64,000 bases of DNA, from the NCBI GenBank assembly GCA_963971285.1, contig OZ020244.1, positions 21,886,001 through 21,950,000 of the forward strand, read 5' to 3'. The position numbers and the translations under genes were made by a program. This document shows positions 38,501 through 50,500 of this stretch, piece after piece; the stretch's first letter is position 1; each line of letters opens with the position of its first letter. The stretch comes from Astropecten irregularis (taxonomy: Eukaryota; Echinodermata; Asteroidea; Paxillosida; Astropectinidae). The notes under the pieces are model-generated. The model saw only the letters and a list, made by a program, of their open reading frames with translations, had not been told where the DNA came from and made no database searches.

Positions 38501-41500
38501 TGGATACTTGCTGCAGTTGCTGCTGCTTAGCAAACTCTAATTCCTGCTGCAGTTTGCCGCAGGCTGCCTCCTGATCTTGCAGCTGACTACGAATCTGGAA
38601 CGAACAACAAAATCGAATCGACTGATGAGCCTGTGTAAAATGCATCACGCCGTCAAATTATCCAGGGTTGGATCAACACGTGAGCTGGCACGACATAATC
38701 AGTTAAAAGTCACAACTTTAGTGTTTATATAGTGTATGTCTGAGGCAACAACTTATTGACTTGTTGCATTATGCTAGAACCATCTTAGTCTTGAGCAGAA
38801 ACAAGGATGATACACTACAAGTATTGCATACTGTTGATAGCCTCTCTGCTCCCTGTCATAGGGGCCACTGACTACAACATGTCAGGCCCGGCCTTTTTTC
38901 ATGACAATATCCACGTTACGTACATTATGATGTACATCTTATTATCATGTGGATTGGTTTGCGGAAACACCATGTATTAATCGTTCGTACTTTCGCACTT
39001 CTAAATCGTTCGCACTTCTCACAATGTTTTGACTAGTCTGCTTTAGTCCTCATCAGGAGACCAGAAACGTTGAGACCCTAATTGCGAGAAGTGTGAACGA
39101 TATACACTATAGAAGTGTGAAAGTACGAATGCTTATTACATGGTGTTTCCACAAACCGATCCACATACCAATTGTCACCATGCAAAGCCTCAAATCTTTC
39201 GTCTTAATATCCTAAATTACGACTCAAAATTAACATCAAAGCATTTTTCATGTTTAAAAGCGCAGACTAATTTCATATCAATTTGGAAGAACCAGGGATG
39301 TGGCCTGATGAGTGGCCACACCAAAAATTCTGAAAACACTATGGAAAAAGCTGAAATTGAAAAGATCCTATACTTTTATACAGACCAGGTGTACAAAAAA
39401 GCTGAAATTCTGAGTTAAAATCTAAACCAAAAAAGTTTCGCATCCTTGAGAACAATTTAAATGATAGCTGATGTATAAGGCTGATGTAGCATGGATGCTA
39501 TAACAAATCATGCCTCAATGTGGTTCAAATGACCCAGCAGTGCTGTTGAGATAGAGAAATATGACTCTAAATGTAACTAAGTCACTCCCATATACATACC
39601 TCAGTCAGTTGCTGAGATAATGTGAGATTGGCCTCAGTCTTCGTCTGTAGTTCTTCTTTTATTGTCTCACTGCCGCTGGTCTTATCAGCAACTGATTCTT
39701 GCAATCTGTAAATGACGACAACGACGAAATGAAGAGAGTTAGGAAAGGAAAATTTGTGCAGGCAAAAACATCATCACCCTTCCCTTATCATTGCCTACTG
39801 CGGTTGAATGCATCACGCAGGATTACAGTAGTGAATTCTGCTGGTGCAAGGTTCAAACCCAGCCACAGGATTGCGGTGCTTGTGTCCTTCAGCATTAGTT
39901 TTGTTACAAACAGTTGTTCATTGTAAAGCAAGGAACCCATTACCAGCACAGTCATCATTGAATCTCTGTGAACTCACAAAAATTGCAAAATCAATAGTTC
40001 CTGTTCCAGGAAGGTCATCATCACATTCTTGTAACAGGCTGAGTATTTTGTACAAACAACATGAACAAGCCCAGCATACATGTACATGCAAAAAGTATGT
40101 TTAATGTGTTCTACCACACCACTGCTTCTAAAATCCAGCACTTTTACTGGCCATAGGTTTTAAATTCGGACAGGGAGGGAGTTGTAGCCTTGAAAGGGAA
40201 TCATAGCTGTTTCATACTTTCCTGTGCCACTGACTTACGTGTCATATCTGGCCTTCAGCTCAGTGTGCTGTTCTTTCAATTCTTTCATCTCAGCTTCATT
40301 GGCTAGAGACAGCTCATCCATCAGCATCTGAACAGACACTAACTCCTTCTTGAGCACCATGACATCATCTGCACCTGGTCTACCATTCAGAGAATACAAG
40401 TAATAGACCTTCAAGTTATGCACGGTGCATCCATCCAACATTCAAAGCAGTGCAATCAAACTGAGACTTGGATTCAAAGTGTAGAGTGCTACCCGTTTTC
40501 TTTTTAAGAATTGGTGTTATCTTTTCCAACGGGTATGCAAGGAAGGTGACAAGATGAATGCGGCTTGAATAAGGCATATACAGGCATATGACTGTCATCA
40601 GTTCCTGGTTATAGATGCTGGGAAGAGGCTAACCCAGTTCAGACTTCATGAGAATGAGAGACAAAGTGACACATGATGTGAATGATTGGCAGTGAAAAGA
40701 TGACACAAGTTGAAATGCATTCAATTTCTCGAGAACATTCCTTCCAAATATATCCAGTTGTGACGTCAGATTTGCTCAAACTATTTGCGCAAAGCATGAA
40801 CATGAGGGGCTAAATCCATAGACATGATAGAGCTGCTTAAGCAACAAAATTTGCTTAAGCACCAAAAACCCTGGTACATGTAAATAAAATCAGTTATGCC
40901 AGCCAAAACTCCTAGTGAATGTTATGCTCAGCAAACAACAGCCGAATACAAGTCAAAAGTAATATTCCTATTTTGCTTAAGCATATTAAACAGCTTAATG
41001 AAATTGGTCCCAAGGCTATAGTGCTTTGGCATATAGCAAGTATCAGCATTTTCAAATTTGTGTGTGGAAATTCATGATGAAGTAGAATTTGGTTCTTGAT
41101 AGAGAACAGTCATTTTTGTCAGGAAGCCCATTAGATAGAGTGCTGGGGCCAATTCCACGGCACTGCTTTAGCACAACAATTTTCTAACCATGAAATTTCT
41201 GTCTTAATCAAAACAGGATTAACAACCAAATTTCAAATTTGTTGTGTATCACTTGTGATTGTTCTTTGGCTGTCGTTTGTTGACCACGGATATCAAATGG
41301 AATTTCTAAAGGTGGTTTGTTTTATTGAGCAAGATATTTTGTGCTAAGCAGAGAAGGATGACCTTTGTGGTTACTTACCTCTGCAATAGTTGAGATTGTA
41401 CAGCCTTCATTCTGGAATCTCGATCTTGTAATTCAATCTGGGAGGAGGGAAATAAACGAGTCAACTGATATGAATGATGAATCTATGTATACATCTCACC

Positions 41501-44500
41501 TGTCAGGATGAGAAAAACACACAACGGAGATCTCATTGAGACTGATCAGCACAAAATGGACGGAAAGTTATAATCACCACTGAAATGAGCTGTCATCTAT
41601 TTAAAAAATTGAAGCCTGTGGTATATAACATGCTTGGTGTCTCTCTAGTCCTCTTGCTGTAATACATATAAAGACAATTATGATTATTTGATATGGATAT
41701 TGTCAAGATGTTGATTTCCACTCATTTTGTGCTGCCAGATCACAATTCAGCCGTCTAGGCACAGACTACAGTAAACACAAATAACAACAACAACAACAGG
41801 CCACAAACTGACAATCAATTATGTCTTGGGTTTTCATTTGTACTATTTAACTTCTGTGATTTAAGCAGGATTTGAAGCTTTGCATGGTAGAAGAATGTAA
41901 CGAAGTGAGCTTGTGGAGACACCATGTGAAAATCTGTTTTATGTAAGTGTGGTTCTGAAAAGAACCGGTGAGAGAGGTCTTGACGTTCCGGCCAGTGTAC
42001 TCTGGCTGTCCTCATCAGCAGAGTGAGTGAGTCAGGAGTCCTCGCAATCAGGAGTTCTGTGATTTACTTTCCGAATCAAAAATAAGGGCAGTGGGCTATC
42101 TGTCATGTCTGTGAAGACCTCAACACATTGCCAGACATGTGCCTACAACCACATGAAACCACATTTCCTCCAATTTGGGAAAGAAAATATCTATGACTAG
42201 TACAAAGTATGGTCTGAGATATATCAGTGCACAGGCTTTGTGTGTTGTGGGATGGTGTGTTATGGGATGGACAATGAGGGAATTAAACTAGAAACAGACT
42301 GATCACAGGTTAAATGTGATACTTACATGTAGTATACTTGTGCTTACAATATTTCTATTCTGATTAATCTAACCATCAAATAACCACAAGGGAAACTGAC
42401 TTATTTTAAGTCATTGAACATTGAACAAAGAAAAAGTGACTGGAGTGGGATTCGAACCAGTAAACCCCAGAATACCGTACCGGTGCTCTTATCAACTGAG
42501 CTATCCAGCCCTATGTTGGTGGTGTCTCTAATAGTCAACTATCTTTGTTCGTTTGGCAGTCAGAAGCCATTGAACCACGCACATACCGCTATATCTCAAG
42601 GATCATTTAAGATACGCGCAACATTAGCAATACTGCAACCTGAGAAACGGTTAAAGTATAAAGTGACATAAAACTATCTTCACTAACAGAAATCACACGA
42701 ACAAAGACTACAACCAGGCAAACAATAAAACTAGCATCGGACTCTCCTCCAAATTAGTTTTAAAAAATTGATGTATCGGTTAGTAAATGTCAAGACCGTG
42801 ATGCAAATTTGTGATCATACATGTATGTGAAATGTGTTTCATTTAAAACCAGGTTTTATATCAAATTTATCTAATAACTTATCAATTTAACTATGAACAC
42901 AAAGTCACAAACTATAGCCCGAAATTGGATTCAAAGTGGAAATTATGTCCAATAATGTCTTGCTTTTGCAGAAAATCAACTGCTACAATTTACTTACGAA
43001 GTTAGTGAATTCAGTGCTTCAATGAAAACAATAAAACTAAAAGAACCAAAAGCACAAGGATTTGAAATTAAACACGAAACCCAGACTGCACTTTGTTAAT
43101 TCTGGAACAATGAAAGTAATAATCAGACAATAAACCATGAAACATAATCATAAAGCAATAAGACACGAAAACAAGAAATTTCTGACTATTAAAACGACGA
43201 GACATATTTTGCATGCGTCTATATCAATGAACCGCAATCTGCTATCTGCATGACATTACACCACACAATGTTTGTAACTTAGCTTAATTTGTGGTCTGTT
43301 TAATGCACTAGATATCTACTTACATCAGCATCTACCTAAAGAACAGGGAAGGAAGTAAAGTCAACTGAAACTAAAGGGATTTCAAGAATGTTTTCCCCAC
43401 AGAAAAAAACAAACGAACAATATGATCAGACTGAAAGATAAAAGGAAAAGACTTTTCAAAGATTTCATTCACTGGAAGTAAGAAATTTGTGAACGATATT
43501 AGCTGTATATGATTCATATTTGAGTATTATGCCTGGGGTCAATTTCACCAAACTCATTGTAACTTCCTATAGGACTAAATGCACTGCAGCCCTACATAGG
43601 ATACGATGGGTTATCCTTCGTAACTCCAAGGTGCACTGATTTCAGTCACAGATCAGACATGCGTATTGTATTCAAAATGTGAATTCACCCAATTAATATA
43701 CACTGTTGCTGTATCACATGATTTCAGAATTGACCTATTGCAAGTCACAACATGGATCCGGAGTTCCTTCCTTCATGGTCACAAGAAGGCCAATGCATCA
43801 ACATTATTCACAATGGGTGTAAATGGCATAAAGGCCACAAGAATTATCCCACTGAGTGATGAAGGTACAATGTGCAAGAGCTTGCCTCTCAATGTGATGT
43901 GCAGTGCATTCAAGTCGGTATACAAGCAATTATTCATATCAATTGTGAAATAGGTTGAGGCCAGACCCACACTAACACCGTAACAGCTACTGCTAGGATT
44001 GATATGTCAGGGGAAAGATCCTGCCAGGATTGAAACGTCAGGCCCTCCAGTCTCAAAGGCTCTGAGAAAGATCCAGCTAGGATCGAAATGTCAGGAGAAA
44101 GATCCTGCTAGAATTGAAACGTCAGGACTCAGAGAAAGATCCTGCTAGGATTGAAACGTCAGGAGAAAAATCCTGCTAGAATTGAAACGTTAAGCCCTCC
44201 AGTCTCAAAGGCTCTGAGAAAGATCCAGCTAGGATCGAAATGTCAGGAGAAAGATCCTGCTAGAATTGAAACATCAGGACTCAGAGAAAGATCCTGCTAG
44301 GATTGAAACGTCAGGAGAAAAATCCTGCTAGAATTGAAACGTTAAGCCCTCCAGTCTCAAAGGCTCTGAGAAAGATCCAGCTAGGATTGAAATGTCAGGT
44401 GAAAGATCCTGCTAGGATTGAAATGTAAGGAGAAGATCCTGCTAGGATTGAAACATCAGGAGAAAGATCCCGCTAGGATTGAAACGTCAGGAGAAAGATC

Positions 44501-47500
44501 CTGCTAGGATTGAAACGTCAGGAGAAAGATCCTGCTAGCATTGAAACATCAGGCCCTCGAGTTTCTACAAGTGAGTACACTGAAATCCTGATTGCAAGGA
44601 ATCTGACATTATTAAACCCACCTGAGTCTGTTGCATGGCTTCCTTCAAGCTGTTATGAAGGGCCTTCTCCTCGTCCAGACTAGACTTCAACTGCACCATC
44701 TCTGTCGACTGCAAGACAAGAGTCAAACCATGATTACATGTATGACATTGAATGAATATCAAAATTACAATACTAAAACTGCTACTTAAAAAAGGTAACC
44801 TGAGCCAGTTTTATCCCTCAGCACAAAAATAGTTGCTAGGTGTGGAAGACAAAACCCACAAATTGAAGCAAGGCTTATTTTTGCCAATTTGGGCCAATTT
44901 CACCACGCTGCTTAAGCTTCCTAAAAATTAGGTTCACCAACAAGTGTCCTTTATTGCTAATTCTGACTTTATATCAGCTATAGTCTTCTCAAGCACTCAA
45001 CATGGAGTTTTAGCCAGCAAGGTAATTTTATTTAGCAAGGTTTTTTTGTACTCAGTTGAGCAAATAAATTGGTGTGCTTATTAGCAACTCTAAGACCTGG
45101 ACTCCTGGTTCTGAACTCAGGCACGAATATTCAACTTTGCCTCGCAGGTAATGGAATGAGACTGGGGCCTTGATGGTGCCACTCATCCTCAGATGCTATA
45201 ATTCCAGGGGTCGATTTCACGAAGCTCTATGATCAATCGTAACTGGAGTTACGAAGGATTAACCCATCGTAGGGGGCCTATCCTACGTAGAGCTGCAATG
45301 TATCAAAAGTCTTACGCCGATTGATTGTGAGTTACAAAGAGTTTTATGAAACAGACCCCTGACGCTGTATGATTAATTACCAGTGATGCAGCTTTCTTCT
45401 CCATGGCATCTTTCACAGTCTTGTAAGCGTTGCCGTGCTCAATGGATTCTGCCAACTGCTGGCGTAACAAAACCACTTCTGAGGACACTACAAAGAAAAA
45501 GATACAAGATGGTCTGAGTCAGAGTCAGAGCCATCCGAGTCAAAGCCATCTGAGTCAGAGCCTACCAATTTAGAACCACCAAAGGCAGAGCCACCTGAGT
45601 CAGAGTCATCTGAGTCAGAGCCATCTGAGTCAGAGCCATCCAAGTCAGAGCCATCCAAGTCAGAGCCACCCAAGTCAGAGCCACCCAAGTCAAAGCCACC
45701 CAAGTCAGAGCCACCCAAGTCAGAGCCACCCAAGTCAGAGCCACCCAAGTCAGAGCCACCCAAGTCAGAACCATCCGAGTCAGAGCCACCCAAGTCAGAG
45801 CCACCCAAGTCAGAGCCACCAAAGTCAGAGCCACCCGAGTCAGAGCAATCCGAGTCAGAGCAATCCGAGTCAGAGCAACCCGAGTCAGAGCCACCCAAGT
45901 CAGAGCCACCCGAGTCAGAGCCACCCGAGTCAGAGCAACCCGAGTCAGAGCCAGCCAAGTCAGAGCAACCCAAGTCAGAGCCACCAAAGTCAGAGCCACC
46001 CGAGTCAGAGCAATCCGAGTCAGAGCAATCCGAGTCAGAGCAATCCGAGTCAGAGCAACCCGAGTCAGAGCAACCCAAGTCAGAGCCACCCAAGTCAGAG
46101 CCACCCAAGTCAGAGCCACCCAAGTCAGAGCCACCCAAGTCAGAACCATCCGAGTCAGAGCCACCCAAGTCAGAGCCACCCAAGTCAGAGCCACCAAAGT
46201 CAGAGCCACCCGAGTCAGAGCAATCCGAGTCAGAGCAATCCGAGTCAGAGCAACCCGAGTCAGAGCCACCCAAGTCAGAGCCACCCGAGTCAGAGCCACC
46301 CGAGTCAGAGCAACCCGAGTCAGAGCCAGCCAAGTCAGAGCAACCCAAGTCAGAGCCACCAAAGTCAGAGCCACCCGAGTCAGAGCAATCCGAGTCAGAG
46401 CAATCCGAGTCAGAGCAATCCGAGTCAGAGCAACCCGAGTCAGAGCAACCCAAGTCAGAGCCACCCGAGTCAGAGCCACCCGAGTCAGAGCCACCCGAGT
46501 CAGAGCCATCCGAGTCAGAGCCATCCGAGTCAGAGCCACCCGAGTCAGAGCCATCCAAGTCAGAGCCACACGAGTCAGAGCTCCCCTTTGAAAATTTTAC
46601 AAACATCTGTGCACCCTCATTAGACATCTGAACCTAGGCTACGTCATTATAATCCTGCAGATGTGGTATGAGATGCTTACACAGAGATCTGTCTTCTTCA
46701 GCTCGTTTGAGGCTTGCATCCCCTTCACCAGCATCCGGCTGTTGAATCAACAAGACACAGGTATTATAAACACATCCAGGAATGGTATTACCATCAAACC
46801 GCAGTCTGAAGCTTTTGTCAGTTACACTGAAAGCAACGGGACTGGGTTTTTCAGGAGACCAAAACGTGGTAAGAGAATTGTTTACAATGTCAAATCAACA
46901 CGACTGTGAGTCTCCATTTCTACTGTGCTGGTGACAGATGGTTGCCTTCAGTAACCAGCACAACTCCCAAACGGGACTTCCCACCCCAAACGTTTTTTCT
47001 ATTGTACAATTACCTACCCAAACTATCCAATCTTATTTCGAAAATGGGTCTCAGTAATTATCAATCATTTATGTATTAGAGTCTATTTACATTTCATTAA
47101 ATCTGAATCATTGTAAGCAGAGGCGGAAAATTATAACACAAAGTTTCTAACGTTAATCATCAAATAACCGCAAGGGAAACTGACTAGATAAATTTTAAGT
47201 ACTTGAAAGTGAACAAAGAAAAAGTTGCTGAAGCAGGATTTGAACCTGGCAACCCTGAAATAACGTACAAATGAGCCATTCCAATCTTTAATCAGTGCCG
47301 GCTGGAAACTCCAAGTTCAAATCGCAGGTTCAAATCCCCCAAATAATGATCCAATGTTACAGGGAGCATGTGAGTTACTGCACGTACCTTGCCTTGCAGT
47401 TTGTCCACTTCTTTCTTGAGTTCATCTGAGTACCATTTCTCCTCCTGAAAATCATATCAATATTTCAGTCTGTTAAATGATATCAATTGTAGGCAATTTC

Positions 47501-50500
47501 TGACATTTTGATACCCGGATAGTAAATCAGTGCCTACTACAAAAGGACATGATGTCAAACAAACAGCACACTGTCCATGCATTTCACTTTAATATCATAA
47601 TGTGACAAGGATTCTGAAGGTCTGTAATGTATCTTACTATCTTTCAAATCAGAATCATCATAAAACACTTGCCCCATCTGAGAGATGAGATTTTCAAAAG
47701 GCATATTCCTGAATCATTATCACCAAACAACTAAAGGAAGTTAGTTGTTGACAGATTTCTTGTGATATTAAAATGAAAAATGCTGCATCTGTAAGGACTC
47801 CAATAATCAAAGGTAGACCAAAGGACCATTACAGTAACAGGATTAAGTATTTAAACAACTCAACCACAAAATAATGAACATTGATTTTATTCTTCTGATA
47901 TACCTTCAAGGACACCCGTAGGTCTTCAAGTTCTTGTCTCAGCGCCAATACATCGCCATCCCTGAGGATACAAAAAAGTCCAGCACATACTTCAATTATT
48001 TCCAAGACATTTTGACAAGAAAAAAAGTTAACTCTCTCTTTCGTACTTTGGCAATTTGGGGTTAAATCCTGTAGTTAAAATCAACACAAAACCTTAACTG
48101 ATTGAAAACATATCATAAGGTTTTTATGTTGACAACAACAAACAAGTTGATGTATAAAATACTGCAATATTTTGTAATGAAACGGAAGCAAAAGGACACA
48201 TTTCAATATGCATTACAAGAAACAATTTTGGCAAATAACTGACAAAATTCATGATGATCTCACCTGTTCTGCTTTGTGGGATCACAAGTCACATACATGA
48301 TTAAGCAGCACGCACATGAAAAATAAAAAGGAAGAATACTACATGTACTTCATAAACTTTTATTTTGTGTGGTGTAAGTGTACACTGTACAATGTACATG
48401 TATGGGAGGGCATTTTCACACAGAAATGAGCATAGCAGGGAATTTGGCCCATAGCTATAAAAAGATCATAGTTTTAATTTCTTCTCTTGTACCAACTTAA
48501 CAGAAATCTCCGCAGATTTACAGGGGATAGCTTACAGGGTATAACTTGATGGTAATGGTAGAAACATATTGTTAAAATCTTTCTGCCTGAAATGCTGTAC
48601 ATATCCGGAAAAGAGTAAAACCAGTAACCAAAATTATTCATGATCTTTTATCGATCAACATAAAACATAAAAGAGAAAAGACTTAAGAAATACTGTGGCT
48701 GTTTTTCAATGTTTTCTCAAAAAGTGGGAACCGTATGGGACTGAAAATGTCACAGATGACTATTAATGTATCTTCCTTTATATTTTTGCTCATGAATCTG
48801 TATTTCTTGGACAAAAACCAAAGTATGATATTACCTTTAATACTTAAGTAATAATTTTTGTATGAATAGCTAATAGCAGGAACGGCCAAAACAAACATTA
48901 ATAACAAAGCAATGGGGCAACTTTTTCCACCTTTTTTTTTCAGTTCTATTTTCGGAATCTGACTCAACTGACCGTTGTTAATTGATATCCGGGATATTCC
49001 ACTTTGGGAGAAGGGGTGGCCTGATGGGATGGACTCGGAGGGGCATGGCTTGATGAGTCGGTAGTTGTTGTAGTGACATCGTGAACTGACTCCCAATGTT
49101 TCTGAAGTTGTTCCGGTGATGACAGGGTGACCATACACACAGGACATATGAAACCCTACCATTAAATATACAAATAAAAACTTCAAGTTTAACAAATTTC
49201 AAATGAAAATGAAGATGAATGAAATGAATTAAAGAAGCTCTACCATCTATTAAATCAATCAAATAAAACAATTTGATTTGAATTAGGAGGGGCTGAATGT
49301 TTCGATCCTACTGTCCTAGAAGGATCTTTCTCAAGGAAAGAAAGATCCTGCTAGGATTGAAACATCAGGCCCTCCTAACTCCAAGCATTTTATATATTAG
49401 GCCTACAGGTCATTATTATGGTTGATTAGCAGTTCGCAGCAGTTTATTACTTGCATTGAAATTTAATATTTAACTGTTTTTCCAGAAATATCCTTTTCTG
49501 AAGTGAGTTTTATACCTTTGAAAAATATTTTGAAATCAAACACTTGTCAGTGGAACATATAGGCATATAGGCCTAGCCATCACAAATACAAAAGTTTGTA
49601 AGTTAGGGCCTATATGTATTTTATGTCTGGCAAGAACATGTCACTGGTCATTGCCCTAGAGCCAATGCATATATTCCTGGGAGACATTTCAATTTCCAGT
49701 AAATAAATTCCCTTCACTTGTCTTAGGCCAAGTCTGACATAGCAGTTCATCAGTAAGCAGCTTACAATGGTGGTAGTGGATTGTGGGTTGATTATGATAC
49801 AACATAGTCTTGGGCCAAGACTACGAGAGTTCCAATAGGAACGTGGGTTTTATTGTGTGGAGCCAGTGCCATTGGGATTCAGTGATGGCCATGTATGGGA
49901 TCTTGCCAGAGCTGGAAAGATGGAACTACATTATAATACTTGCCTCCTGCTCACTGGCAGCTTGGCCTTGGTTGTCCTGTCGAGGCTGCTGGTTACTGCC
50001 GCTTCTACTGCCCTGCAAAAAACATAGTTTATAGACCTTATAAAACGTCGTTAGTAAAGGTCACTGAGGCCCGAGGACCACTCTCACTTTGTCTGATCCA
50101 TCTAGCATGAACATGAAATAATAAACCTGTGAACATTTGAGCTCAATCGGACATCATAATTTACCTCAGAGCCCTGCCCTCTTTTCACAAAACCAGGTTG
50201 CTGATACTGGAGAGAACACCACAAACGTATATATTTATAAAGTAGGTATCTTTGCAAAAGGTTGTTTTATTTCCTTCTTAGTTATGGGCCCCTTCAATTA
50301 ATGTAGTTCCTATACCCTAAGCAGGAGGTAGTGGAGTTAGTGGTTAGCACGGCCCGAATTGGGATGTTGGACCCAATGCCCAATTATGGTTGGGTCAAAA
50401 TGATGCGCTATATATACATGTACAGTCCATGGTACATTCTCAATTGGTACATAATTGTGTTTACTCCATACACTTTGTTTTTGTCAAAGAAGTACAGATT

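Noticed and set aside
45488-46627. 379-codon and 335-codon minus-strand open frames as a repeat-protein gene
   Set aside because: They are produced by a 15-bp tandem unit, lie wholly in an EEA1 intron between two well-supported exons, and are open in two frames at once.
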